Positions 1 through 7,523 of a stretch of 55,234 nucleotides of DNA are shown here, piece after piece; positions within the stretch are counted from its first letter, which is position 1; every line of letters begins with the position of its first letter. Location of the stretch: contig DASTAY010000034.1 in assembly GCA_035712345.1 (NCBI GenBank), positions 1-55,234 of the forward strand. Direction: 5' to 3'. The notes beneath the pieces were generated by a model that was not told the DNA's origin, made no database searches, and worked only from the letters and a program-made list of their open reading frames with translations. A program made the translations under genes and the position numbers. Origin of the DNA: VRUE01 sp035712345 (GTDB lineage: Bacteria; Actinomycetota; Thermoleophilia; Solirubrobacterales; 70-9).

Positions 1-47
1 CCATCGTGAGCCTTCCCTTCGGACCGAAGGGGGCATTAGCGTGAATC

Positions 48-116
48 TTCATCCGGGTCTTCTCCTTGGTGCTGGGTTGGCTTGACACCCCCAGCCTCCA
101 AGGAGGCCCGGATGAA
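48..116. repeat. Large interrupted palindrome upstream of the tRNA
   Basis: The outer arms 48-57 (TTCATCCGGG) and 107-116 (CCCGGATGAA) are perfect reverse complements. Inner blocks CTCCTTGG/CCAAGGAG and GCTGGG/CCCAGC continue the stem. The right arm contains an AAGGAGG followed by ATG at 114, but that frame ends after nine codons. It may be a palindromic repeat or the end of a decayed insertion sequence. The rest of 1-261 shows no convincing gene, only a short hairpin at about 15-31 (CCCTTCGG/CCGAAGGG). Confidence 0.6.
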
Positions 117-261
117 CAACGTGGTCAGGAATTACACCTAGCGCGTCGTTGCGGGAGCGGCGATCGAGCTGGTCGGCGCGGACCGCTACCGCTTCGGTTC
201 CGGCATGACGACGAGTCCTGAGCCGCCCAAACCGCGCCCCGCACGCTACCGTCCAGCCCCC

Positions 262-337
<76 letters not shown>

Positions 338-395
338 AAGGAAATGGCTCTATAGAGCCAAGTAGATTAGAGCCGTTCGGCACGAGGTGGCGAAA

Positions 396-438
396 TTGGT
401 CCCGAATTGGTCCCGAAACGCGCTAGAGTTTCGGGACC
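396..438. promoter_or_regulatory. Integrase leader: tandem arm-type repeats and inverted repeat at the int start
   Basis: TTGGTCCCGAA occurs twice in tandem (396-406, 407-417). GGTCCCGAAA (409-418) is a perfect inverted match to TTTCGGGACC (429-438) across a 10-nt loop, ending one base before the integrase ATG at 440. The same TTGGTCCCGAA-type repeats open each right-end copy (8978, 10064, 11401). I infer arm-type integrase or excisionase binding sites that could also block int transcription or translation. Confidence 0.6.
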
Positions 439-439
439 G

Positions 440-1606
440 ATGCGACAGCCAGCGCCCCGCCCGATCTCCGGCCACGTCTTCAAGCGCAAGGGGAAGCGCG
501 GTGCAGTCTGGTACGCGAAGTACCGACTGCCGGATGGACGGCAGCAGAAACGGCGACTCGGGCCGGCGTGGACCGAGAAGACCGCGCCGCCCGATGGCTA
601 CTTCACGAAAGGCAAGGCAGAGGCGCACCTGGACGAGTTGTTGCGCCAGGCCCGCGACGGTTCGCTGCCGGGGATGGTCGAGACCGGCAAGACCTTTGCC
701 GACGCGACCAAGGAGTGGCTTGCCTACAGCGAGAACGTCCGCGACTGCAAGCCGTCGACGCTGCGCGACTACCGCAACATGGTCCGCGTCCTCGACCGCG
801 AGTTCGGCAGGCGCAAGATCGAGACGATCACTACCGAGGACATCTACCTTTGGATCAGCGGCTACGGCGGCTCTAACCGGACGCGGCAGAAGTACCTCGT
901 CTGCCTTGGCTCGATCTTCAAGCGGGCGATGAAGGTCTACGGTCTGCCTCGCAACCCCGCCGATCTCGTCGAGCGCCCGCGAGTCCGCCGCGCGGCCAAG
1001 ATCGACGTGTTGCGTCCAGAGGAGGTCTTGGCACTCGTCCGGGCTGCGGAGTCTGAGCAGGACGCGGCGATCTTTCATACGGCGGCATTTGCCGGTCTGC
1101 GAATGGGCGAGCTGCTGGCGTTGCGTTGGCGCGACGTGGATTTCACCCGTCGCACGATTCACGTCCGCGAGAACTGGACCCAGGGCGAGACGACGACTCC
1201 GAAGGGCGGGACCGAGCGTGCGGTGCCGATGGCCGAGGAGGTCGCCGAACGGCTCGCGCGTCTCGGCCAGCGCAAGCACTTCACCGCCGACAACGATCTC
1301 GTCTTCTGCACGCCGCGCGGCCAACACGTCGGCTACAAGTCCTTGAAGGAGCGCTACCGTGCGGCGTTGAGAGCGGCGAGCCTGCGCGAGGATTTCCGCT
1401 TCCACAACCTCCGTCACACCTTCGGCAGCACCGTGATTCGCCACGCCGACTCGCGCGAGGTCATGGAGTGGATGGGCCACGCCGACCTGACGACGACCAG
1501 GCGCTACCTCGCCTTTGTCGACCGCGAGGACGCCGCCAAACGAGTGTCGGAAGCCTTCCGGCTTGAGGACCCGCAGGAGTCGCCGGCAGCGGCTCCCGCA
1601 GCCTGA
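440..1606 (+). CDS. int: Tyrosine recombinase / phage-type integrase
   Basis: A 388-residue site-specific recombinase that would integrate and excise the element at the adjacent tRNA. The N-terminus (about 5-60) is a basic arm-binding-like region (GHVFKRKGKRGAVWYAKYRLPDGR). A SAM-like core-binding domain follows (about 90-180), then the catalytic domain. Catalytic signatures visible are Arg in AGLRMGE (about 219), HxxR in HNLRHTFG (about 321), GH in WMGHADL (about 347) and the nucleophile Tyr in TTRRYLAF (about 356). The frame is open back to a TTG at 407, but ATG 440 fits the domain start better. It lies immediately beside the attL tRNA, as expected for an active element end. Confidence 0.93.
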   Translation: MRQPAPRPISGHVFKRKGKRGAVWYAKYRLPDGRQQKRRLGPAWTEKTAPPDGYFTKGKAEAHLDELLRQARDGSLPGMVETGKTFADATKEWLAYSENVRDCKPSTLRDYRNMVRVLDREFGRRKIETITTEDIYLWISGYGGSNRTRQKYLVCLGSIFKRAMKVYGLPRNPADLVERPRVRRAAKIDVLRPEEVLALVRAAESEQDAAIFHTAAFAGLRMGELLALRWRDVDFTRRTIHVRENWTQGETTTPKGGTERAVPMAEEVAERLARLGQRKHFTADNDLVFCTPRGQHVGYKSLKERYRAALRAASLREDFRFHNLRHTFGSTVIRHADSREVMEWMGHADLTTTRRYLAFVDREDAAKRVSEAFRLEDPQESPAAAPAA

Positions 1607-1613
1607 CGCCAGC

Positions 1614-1823
1614 CTACCCGCGTCGCAGCTTCCCATAGGTGTTCTCGGCGATCCAGCTCGACAGGTCGGAACGGGTGAACCTCAGCCCCCGCTCGCCGAT
1701 CCGAACGTGGGGAAGACCCCGCGAGCGAACCAGCTCGTAGAGCGTGCTGCGAGGGACGTGGAGGAGCCGAGCCGCTTCGTCGGCGGTCATCAAGGGCTCA
1801 GTGGGGGTGGTGGGACCGGGCAT
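1614..1823 (-). CDS. Excisionase-like MerR-type HTH DNA-binding protein
   Basis: A 69-residue protein whose core, MTADEAARLLHVPRSTLYEL followed by RIGERGLRFTRSDLSSWI, is the standard HTH_17 excisionase fold: a helix-turn-helix plus a wing reading into a W-containing helix. It converges tail to tail with the integrase, 7 nt apart. It probably directs excision or controls element genes. The chosen ATG (1823) has AAGGGCAG upstream; ATG 1859 and ATG 1790 are alternatives in the same frame. Confidence 0.85.
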   Translation of the reverse strand: MPGPTTPTEPLMTADEAARLLHVPRSTLYELVRSRGLPHVRIGERGLRFTRSDLSSWIAENTYGKLRRG

Positions 1824-1859
1824 CTGACTCTGCCCTTGTTGTCCACTGAGAGCGCGCAT

Positions 1860-2133
1860 TGCATCGGGTACGTCCGAAACGCGCCGCGAATGCCTCGCCG
1901 TCCCCCGAAATCGAGACCAGAGTCATCAACCAACTGAACCCCGAGCCAAGACAGCCAGCCAAGCCACCCCAAGGCAAAAAACTCAAAGCAAGAAGGAAGG
2001 CCATCACGGCAGCCATCGAGCCGTGGGAGAGCCCATCAAGGCAAAGGCCAACAGCCAACAGCCACCACCCTCACGCCACATCACCTCCCGAGGTAGCCGA
2101 TGCAAAACGCCGCCGCCGTGGACAACAGAGGTG
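1860..2133. other. Intergenic region ahead of the relaxase (possible promoter/oriT)
   Basis: About 270 bp between the divergent HTH gene and the relaxase. It is A/C-rich and contains short repeats of the GCCAACA type near 2048-2066. MobF systems commonly place oriT next to the relaxase gene, so this is the natural place to look, but I see no diagnostic nic site. No gene is convincing here. Confidence 0.3.
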
Positions 2134-5100
2134 ATGCTCTCGATCGGCAAGCTCGGCAAAGGACAGGAGCGCTACTACCTGGGCAAGGTCGCCGAAGGCG
2201 CCGAGGACTACTACTCCGGCGAGGGCGAGGAGGCGGGCCAGTGGGTCGGCGACGCCGCTGAGCACCTGGGCCTCGAAGGCGAGGTCGGCGAGGACCAGCT
2301 CGTCGCGATGCTCACCGGCCGCAACCCGGTAGACGGGGAGCCGCTGCTCTCGATGAGCGGCGTGCCGGCGAGCGGCGCGGTCCCCGGCTTCGACCTCACC
2401 TTCTCGGCGCCGAAGTCGGTCTCGCTGCTCTGGGGCCTCGGCGAAGCCGATGTGGCCGCCGAGGTCAAGGCCGCCCATCAGGAAGCCGTCCAGGCCGCCC
2501 TCGGATACATGCAACGAGAAGCCTGCTGGACGCGGCGCGGAGCGGGCGGCGCCGAGTTCGTCAAGGGCGATGGCTACCTCGCCGCCGCCTACCTGCACCG
2601 CTCCTCGCGCAACGGCGACCCGCAGCTGCACACCCACGTGCTCGTCGCCAACGCGACCAAGGCCGACGGTCGCTGGACCCGCCTCTACCACCCGGCGATC
2701 TACGACCACGCGACCACCGCCAGCTACATCTACGAGGCGCACCTTCGCGACGCGCTCGCCCGCCGCCTCGGCGTCGAGTGGCAGCCGACCCGAAAGGGCA
2801 TCGCCGAGATCGAGGGCTTCGCCGATGAGCACCTGCGCGCCTTCTCCACCCGCCGCGCCGAAATCCTCGAGGCGGCCGGCGAGAACGCCTCGGCGGCCAC
2901 GCGTCAGATCGCCACGCTCGCCACCCGCAAGCCGAAGGACACCGACATCTCCCAGGTCGAGTTGCGCCAGCGCTGGCGAGCCAAAGCGGACGAGATCGGC
3001 CTCGACCGCGAGGCGATCGAGCGCACGCTCGGCGTCAGGGACCCGAGCGAGCACTACCCGGTCCTCACCGTGCAACAGCTCGACCGGGCGGTGACTGAGC
3101 ACCAGTCGCACTTCGACCGCCGCGACGCGATCCAGGCCGTCGCCGACTCGCTGCGCAACGGAGCGAAGGCCGCCGACGTCGAGCGCCTGGCCGACGAGTT
3201 CCTCGCCGCGGAGTCGGTGATCCAGATCGCCGAGACCGCCAAAGGCCCCCGCTACACCACGCGCCGAATCTGGGAGCTCGAGCGTGAGGCGCTGGCGGCG
3301 GTCGAGCGGATGAACAGTGAAAGGGCGAACGTCGCGGGCGAGCTGATCGCGGCGCGCGTGATCGCAGAGCGCCCAACGCTGAAGGCCGACCAGCGCGAGA
3401 TGGTCCGCCGCCTGCTAACGAGCCCCGAGCGGGTCGCCGTCGTGATCGGCGAGGCGGGAACCGGAAAGATGTTCGCGGTCGTCGCCGCAGCCGAGGGGTG
3501 GGCGCAGGCGGGGATCGACCTGCGGATCGCGGCGCCGACCTGGCGGACGGCGGGTGTCCTGCGCTCCGATGGGCTGCCTGCGGTCAGCGTCGCCGCCCTG
3601 CTCTCCGAACTGGACCAGGGCGGGCGCGAGGGCGGCGGCGAGGCGCTGGCCCAGGGCTCGGCCCTGGTGATCGACGAGGCGGCGATGGTCGATTCGGCGA
3701 AGCTCGCCCACCTGGTCGAGCATGCCGAGCGGGCCGAGGCGAAGCTCGTCCTGATCGGCGATCCCGAGCAGCTCGGAGAGATCGAGGCGGGCGGGCTGTT
3801 CAGGGCGGTCGCCGAGCGCACAGAGCCAATCCGCCTCGAAGAGGTGATCCGCCCCGAGCACCGGGTCGACCGCGAGGCGGCGAGGCTGATCCGCGAGGGT
3901 GAGGGAGCCAAGGCGCTCGGCCTCTACGTCTCCGAGGAGCGGGTCACGGTGGCGCCGGACTCCGAGGCGATGCGGGCGGCCTTGGTGCGCGACTGGCACG
4001 AGGCGCATGAACGCGAGATCGACGCTGTGATGATCGCCAAGCGAAACCGCGATGTCGAGCGCCTGAACGCGACGGCGCGCGAGGTCCTGCGCGAAGCGGG
4101 CCAGCTCGGCGGCGAGAAGGTCGAAGTCGGCGAGGCGCGCTTCGCCGCCGGCGATCGGGTGATCACCCGCGTCAACGACCGGCAAGCCGAGATCTACAAC
4201 CGCGAACGCTGGCAGGTGGCCGAGGTCGACGCCGAGCAGCGCCGCGTCGTCCTCGACGGCATCGACCAGGCGCGGCGGGTCGAGGTCGAGGCCGACTACC
4301 TGGACAGCACCAACCCGCACTCCGAGGCCCCGGCGCTCGAACACGCCTACGCGGTGACGGCCTACTCCGCGCAGGGGACGACCGCAGATCAGGCGTTCGT
4401 CATGGTCGATCCCTCGATGGACAAGCAGGAGCTCTACGTGGCCGCCTCACGGAGTCGCGGCGAGACCTTCATCTACGCGACGCCGGAGATTCAGAGCCAG
4501 CGCGAGGAGATCGCGCCGATGCCCGACCGCAGCGCCGAGGCTCTGCCGCATGTCGCCCTCGCCGCCGAGCGCGACCGTGCGCAGCTCGCGGCGCACGATG
4601 CCGCGCTCCGCTCCCGCTTCTCCGGCCTGCCGACCGAGGAGCTGGTCGCCAGGAGCGATGAGCTGAGGGTTGCCGCCGGGCACGAAGCGAAGGCCGAGCG
4701 CGAGCTACGGCGCCTGCGCGAACGGGTCGAGACGGCCGAGGGTCGGGTCGAACGCTACGACTACGAGCGCGAGCGCGCGGCGGAGCTGAAGCGCCGGCCC
4801 CGCAAGAGCGAGCTGGCGCGGATCGACCGCGACGAAGCCGTCGCCGTGCGACGGCTCGATGAGCTTGAGGCCGAGGCACGCCGGTTCCCCCTCCCCTCGG
4901 GGACCGCGCGGCAGGAGCTGGCTGTCGCAGATCGCGTCCTCGCCGAGCGCCGCGAGCTGGCGATCACCGCGGCCCGCATCTCCCCGCCCGCCTACATCAA
5001 GAACGAGCTTGGCGAGAGGCCGCGTGAGCCGCGGAAACGGAACGCCTGGGATCGCGGTGTGGAGGAGATCGAGACCTACCGCCAGCGATACGGAGTCAAG

Positions 5101-5307
5101 GACCCCAAGCGAGCGCTCGGGCGGGAGCGCGACCGAGAGCGGCAGCGAGAAGCCCTACGCCTGATTCGCGAAGCTCAGCGGAGGCTCGGACTGGGGCAGC
5201 ACGCGGCCCGGGAGCGCGGTCTTGGCCGGTCGCTGGGAATCGGTCGGTGGGCCTACCGCGTTGCTCAGGTAGCGGCGAGTTGCCGGTCCCTGATCTCAAC
5301 CCGGTAA
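2134..5307 (+). CDS. MobF (TrwC/TraI-type) relaxase-helicase
   Basis: A 1057-residue conjugative relaxase. The N-terminus MLSIGKLGKGQERYY is typical of TrwC-type proteins. Paired tyrosines Y14/Y15 and Y26/Y27 are candidate nucleophiles, and the metal triad is H155, H166, H168 (LHRSSRNG...LHTH). A RecD-like helicase follows: Walker A GEAGTGKM (439-446), Walker B VIDEAAMVD (D514, E515) and a C-terminal UvrD-like block (YAVTAYSAQGTTADQAFV). The rest is a charged helical tail. The Walker A threonine is Met446, which should weaken nucleotide and magnesium binding. AGAGGTG abuts the ATG; GTG 2131 is also possible. No type IV secretion genes are in the window, so the element looks mobilizable rather than self-transmissible. 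Confidence 0.92.
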   Translation: MLSIGKLGKGQERYYLGKVAEGAEDYYSGEGEEAGQWVGDAAEHLGLEGEVGEDQLVAMLTGRNPVDGEPLLSMSGVPASGAVPGFDLTFSAPKSVSLLWGLGEADVAAEVKAAHQEAVQAALGYMQREACWTRRGAGGAEFVKGDGYLAAAYLHRSSRNGDPQLHTHVLVANATKADGRWTRLYHPAIYDHATTASYIYEAHLRDALARRLGVEWQPTRKGIAEIEGFADEHLRAFSTRRAEILEAAGENASAATRQIATLATRKPKDTDISQVELRQRWRAKADEIGLDREAIERTLGVRDPSEHYPVLTVQQLDRAVTEHQSHFDRRDAIQAVADSLRNGAKAADVERLADEFLAAESVIQIAETAKGPRYTTRRIWELEREALAAVERMNSERANVAGELIAARVIAERPTLKADQREMVRRLLTSPERVAVVIGEAGTGKMFAVVAAAEGWAQAGIDLRIAAPTWRTAGVLRSDGLPAVSVAALLSELDQGGREGGGEALAQGSALVIDEAAMVDSAKLAHLVEHAERAEAKLVLIGDPEQLGEIEAGGLFRAVAERTEPIRLEEVIRPEHRVDREAARLIREGEGAKALGLYVSEERVTVAPDSEAMRAALVRDWHEAHEREIDAVMIAKRNRDVERLNATAREVLREAGQLGGEKVEVGEARFAAGDRVITRVNDRQAEIYNRERWQVAEVDAEQRRVVLDGIDQARRVEVEADYLDSTNPHSEAPALEHAYAVTAYSAQGTTADQAFVMVDPSMDKQELYVAASRSRGETFIYATPEIQSQREEIAPMPDRSAEALPHVALAAERDRAQLAAHDAALRSRFSGLPTEELVARSDELRVAAGHEAKAERELRRLRERVETAEGRVERYDYERERAAELKRRPRKSELARIDRDEAVAVRRLDELEAEARRFPLPSGTARQELAVADRVLAERRELAITAARISPPAYIKNELGERPREPRKRNAWDRGVEEIETYRQRYGVKDPKRALGRERDRERQREALRLIREAQRRLGLGQHAARERGLGRSLGIGRWAYRVAQVAASCRSLISTR

Positions 5308-5603
5308 TCGGCGGGTAGCGGCACGGCAGACTGGCCCTGCTTGACCTCGCGGCGACGGGTCAGTAGGTGCTCGAAGAAGGCGAGTGCGCCACCGCGCGGC
5401 GCGGCGACGATCTCGCGGCCGTCGGGATAGACGATCGCGAGCGGCCGGTGCTCGGCGACGGCCTCGGCGAGGATCGAGGCGAAGCCCTCCTGGTCGGCGG
5501 CGATGAAGGTGGTCCCTTCGGGATAGCGATCAGGGTCGAGCACGGCTTCGATCAGTCGCTCGTTGGCGATTTCGCCTGCCCGAGTGAACTTGCTGCGCTC
5601 CAT
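5265..5603 (-). CDS. Small YPDG-motif protein of unknown function, copy B
   Basis: A 112-residue protein I cannot name. Its core RYPEGTTFIAAD...AEAVAEHRPLAIVYPDGREIVAAP matches the preceding gene (RYPDGTVLIPAD...AIVFPDGSDVLARP) and the gene at 10999 (RYPNRAHFISAD...VVIVYSDGHELLVQP), so the three form a paralogous family. Its ATG overlaps the upstream stop as TGATG (5605-5601), showing translational coupling. Its 3' end overlaps the relaxase 3' end tail to tail by about 43 nt. No signal peptide is seen; the C-terminus is basic and polar. Confidence 0.72.
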   Translation of the reverse strand: MERSKFTRAGEIANERLIEAVLDPDRYPEGTTFIAADQEGFASILAEAVAEHRPLAIVYPDGREIVAAPRGGALAFFEHLLTRRREVKQGQSAVPLPADYRVEIRDRQLAAT

Positions 5604-5977
5604 CAAGCGGCGAGCTTCGGCTCGCTCGCCGCGTGAAACTCGGTTACCCACTCCCGAGGCACGAAGGTCGGCCGGTCGCGCTTGCGACGAACGTGGTCGG
5701 CCAGCCACAGGAGGCCGAGTACGATCACGAGGGCGGGCCAGGAGGCCGTAGGCGGTCGAGCCAGGACATCGGAGCCGTCCGGAAAGACGATGGCGATCGG
5801 CCTGCGCTTCTCGATGGCCCGGGACATCAAGGCCGAGGCATCGGGCGAATCGGCGGGGATCAGCACGGTCCCGTCCGGATAGCGCTCGTCGCTGGCGGGA
5901 TCGATGGCGATTTCGCTCAGTAGATCGAAGGCGGCATCGGTGCCGGGCGTGTTCTTGCTGCGAGTTAGCTTCTCCAT
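5603..5977 (-). CDS. Small YPDG-motif protein with one membrane-like helix, copy A
   Basis: A 124-residue paralogue of the following gene. The shared core is RYPDGTVLIPAD...RAIEKRRPIAIVFPDGSDVLARP (about 36-83). A hydrophobic stretch, ALVIVLGLLWLADHV, then precedes a basic RRKRDRP, which could be a single membrane span. The start MEKLTRSK (5977) lies inside the end of the upstream gene (overlap 13 nt); an earlier ATG at 5998 is possible. It is the middle gene of a coupled three-gene minus-strand operon. Function unknown. Confidence 0.7.
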   Translation of the reverse strand: MEKLTRSKNTPGTDAAFDLLSEIAIDPASDERYPDGTVLIPADSPDASALMSRAIEKRRPIAIVFPDGSDVLARPPTASWPALVIVLGLLWLADHVRRKRDRPTFVPREWVTEFHAASEPKLAA

Positions 5978-6282
5978 GACGCGATTATCGCTTCCCAATG
6001 GGCCTTCAGGTGGTCGATTGCTGCCGGAATGGCCTCGGTTGTCGAACCCTCGTGGAACGCAGATTCGGGCTGCTTTCCGCCTTGCCGAGTGTAGCGGTGC
6101 ATGTGGTGGGTGCCGAGATGGTTGTCGTAGACGCGGACGGTCTGCCAGTCGCCGCCCTCGAGGACGAGCAGGACGACCGAGTAGCGCTCAATCGGTCGTC
6201 CGGTTTGGCTGAACCGAATGACGACCCCCTCGACGATCTCGATATCGATTGTCCGCTCGTAGGGCACGGTCGGCAGCCTCAC
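5965..6282 (-). CDS. Conserved small protein with HHMHRYTRQGGKQ motif
   Basis: A 105-residue cytoplasmic-looking protein. It has a beta-rich first half (IDIEIVEGVVIRFSQTGRPIERYSVVLLVLEGGDWQTVRVYDN), a His/Arg-rich motif HHMHRYTRQGGKQ and a helical C-terminus ending EAIIASWRS. A second copy at 10685-11002 shares the W-TVR-DN and HHxHxYTRxGGKQ blocks and is likewise followed by a YPDG-family gene, so this is the first gene of a repeated two-gene module. Short proteins with this motif occur on actinobacterial mobile DNA as domains of unknown function; that is recollection, not a search result. It is transcribed divergently from the HTH gene at 6320. Confidence 0.75.
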   Translation of the reverse strand: MRLPTVPYERTIDIEIVEGVVIRFSQTGRPIERYSVVLLVLEGGDWQTVRVYDNHLGTHHMHRYTRQGGKQPESAFHEGSTTEAIPAAIDHLKAHWEAIIASWRS

Positions 6283-6319
6283 ATCCGGGGCGGACAGCGA
6301 TGGCGAATAGTCTGCGGCG

Positions 6320-6541
6320 ATGCCGAGCGACCCAAAGCAGAAGGCCCGCGCCCAGGTGCGCCGTGCACAAGCCGAGTTCGAGCGCGCTCAAGAGCACGTT
6401 CAACGTGAACGCGCGAAAGCACGAGCCACACGCCGCAAACGATTCGCGCAAGCGCAGAAGGACGGCCTGACTGTCCGCGAGATCGCCGATGAGGTCGGTC
6501 TCGACTTCAGCCACGTCGCCGAAATCATCCGCGGCAAATGA
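6320..6541 (+). CDS. Small helix-turn-helix protein
   Basis: A 73-residue protein with a long basic amphipathic helix (about 5-48, rich in A, R, E, Q) followed by a compact HTH, DGLTVREIADEVGLDFSHVAEIIRGK, at the C-terminus. It is probably a DNA-binding regulator of the divergent small-gene operon 38 bp away. A G/C hairpin, TGTGGGG (6544-6550)/CCCCACA (6557-6563), follows three bases after the stop and may act as a terminator, although no T-run follows. Confidence 0.72.
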   Translation: MPSDPKQKARAQVRRAQAEFERAQEHVQRERAKARATRRKRFAQAQKDGLTVREIADEVGLDFSHVAEIIRGK

Positions 6542-6655
6542 GCTGTGGGGCATAGACCCCACAAAACCTGCTAGGCTGACCGCCACGATATAGCGGCGGC
6601 CCGCCGTGCGTCAACACGACGGACCGCCTGACCACAAAGGAGGCGTAGCTCCCTT

Positions 6656-7009
6656 ATGGCTGGTTCAGACCCTACGGATGGCAAGCGGGCCGTGTCGCTC
6701 GATCTGCCACCCTCGCAAGTCGAGATCCTGTGCGGGCTGCTGGACGACTGGCGGGAGGACGCTCAGCGCGACCTCGCGCACCCCAAGGGGGTGAAGGACC
6801 CCGACCTGACCCGCCGGGAGGCGGAAGCATTCGAGCGGCTGTTGCCAGGCGTCGAGAAGGGCGAGGTGCTCGTTCCCGACGAGACGGCCCGTACGGCAAT
6901 CGAGGCAGCGGCAAGGGCCTACGACGAAGCGAGCGACTACGCGGAGATCGTCGCTCACCACGACGCGCTGCACGGCCTGCTCGCGGTCCTCACGGCGGAG
7001 GCGTCCTGA
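6656..7009 (+). CDS. Hypothetical cytoplasmic protein
   Basis: A 117-residue acidic, helical protein with no family I recognise. It reads VSLDLPPSQVEILCGLLDDWREDAQRDL at the start and a second helical region, EAAARAYDEASDYAEIVAHHDALHGLLAVL, at the end. AAAGGAGG (6636-6643) lies 12 nt before the ATG. Its TGA overlaps the next ATG as TGATG at 7007-7011, so the two are translated together. It is probably part of the element's own gene set. Confidence 0.62.
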   Translation: MAGSDPTDGKRAVSLDLPPSQVEILCGLLDDWREDAQRDLAHPKGVKDPDLTRREAEAFERLLPGVEKGEVLVPDETARTAIEAAARAYDEASDYAEIVAHHDALHGLLAVLTAEAS

Positions 7010-7332
7010 TGTGGCGGAGCGGCGGCGGCGCTTGGCGTCGCCGCCTGCGCCGCGCCCCTTCGCTCAGCGCCATGACTGACGAGGAATTGCAGCGCGTCGT
7101 CCTCGACGTGCTCCTGCGCGAATACCCGGTGCTGCTGACCTATCCGGCCATCGCCTGCGAGCTGTTCGAGAACCCCGACGACATCATCGGCGGCATGGCG
7201 CTCGCCCGGGCCGTCCGCGATCTCGTCGTGGCGGGGCTGCTGCACAGCAACGGCTTCCTCGTTCTGCCGAGCCGCGCGGCGCTCCACGTCAAGCGCCTCA
7301 GCGGGCGCGACGGCTGGTCCGCCTGGAGCTGA
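7009..7332 (+). CDS. Small winged-helix-like protein
   Basis: A 107-residue protein. After a basic leader (MWRSGGGAWRRRLRRAPSLSA), MTDEELQRVVLDVLLREYPVLLTYPAIACEL...ALARAVRDLVVAGLLHSNGFLVLPSRAALHVKRL has the helix spacing and a beta-wing expected of a winged-helix fold. Similar small proteins occur in related actinobacteria (recollection). ATG 7072 is an alternative start that removes the leader. It is coupled to the upstream gene by TGATG, and its stop codon lies on the edge of a long palindrome. Confidence 0.62.
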   Translation: MWRSGGGAWRRRLRRAPSLSAMTDEELQRVVLDVLLREYPVLLTYPAIACELFENPDDIIGGMALARAVRDLVVAGLLHSNGFLVLPSRAALHVKRLSGRDGWSAWS

Positions 7333-7432
7333 CAGCGGCTTTTCGGGGGTCGGGGCTTTCGCAGGGACCCGGGTGCGCTCCTGCGGGGGCGTGGGGGCCG
7401 TCCGGGTGTCTCGGCCCCCGAGAAGCCGCTGT
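7332..7432. repeat. Long palindromic element / possible terminator
   Basis: The left arm starting at 7332 (ACAGCGGCTT, then CGGGGG) pairs with the right arm ending at 7432 (CCCCCGA, then AAGCCGCTGT) across about 65 bp of G-rich sequence. It begins at the last base of the upstream stop codon. It may terminate transcription or be a mobile palindrome. Confidence 0.6.
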
Positions 7433-7523
7433 CTGGCACGACGCAGGGTGAGCTAGCCGCTGAGGCGTGCCGTGAATCAGTGATCGTGCCAAGTCGTCCG
7501 GGTATCGGTCTAGGCTCCGCGAT

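Noticed and set aside
407..439. Integrase start at TTG 407
   Set aside because: This would place the arm-type repeats and the inverted repeat inside the coding sequence; ATG 440 gives the normal domain start.
2071..3111. 346-codon minus-strand frame inside the relaxase gene
   Set aside because: The plus strand carries conserved relaxase motifs through the whole interval; the minus frame is a codon-bias shadow.
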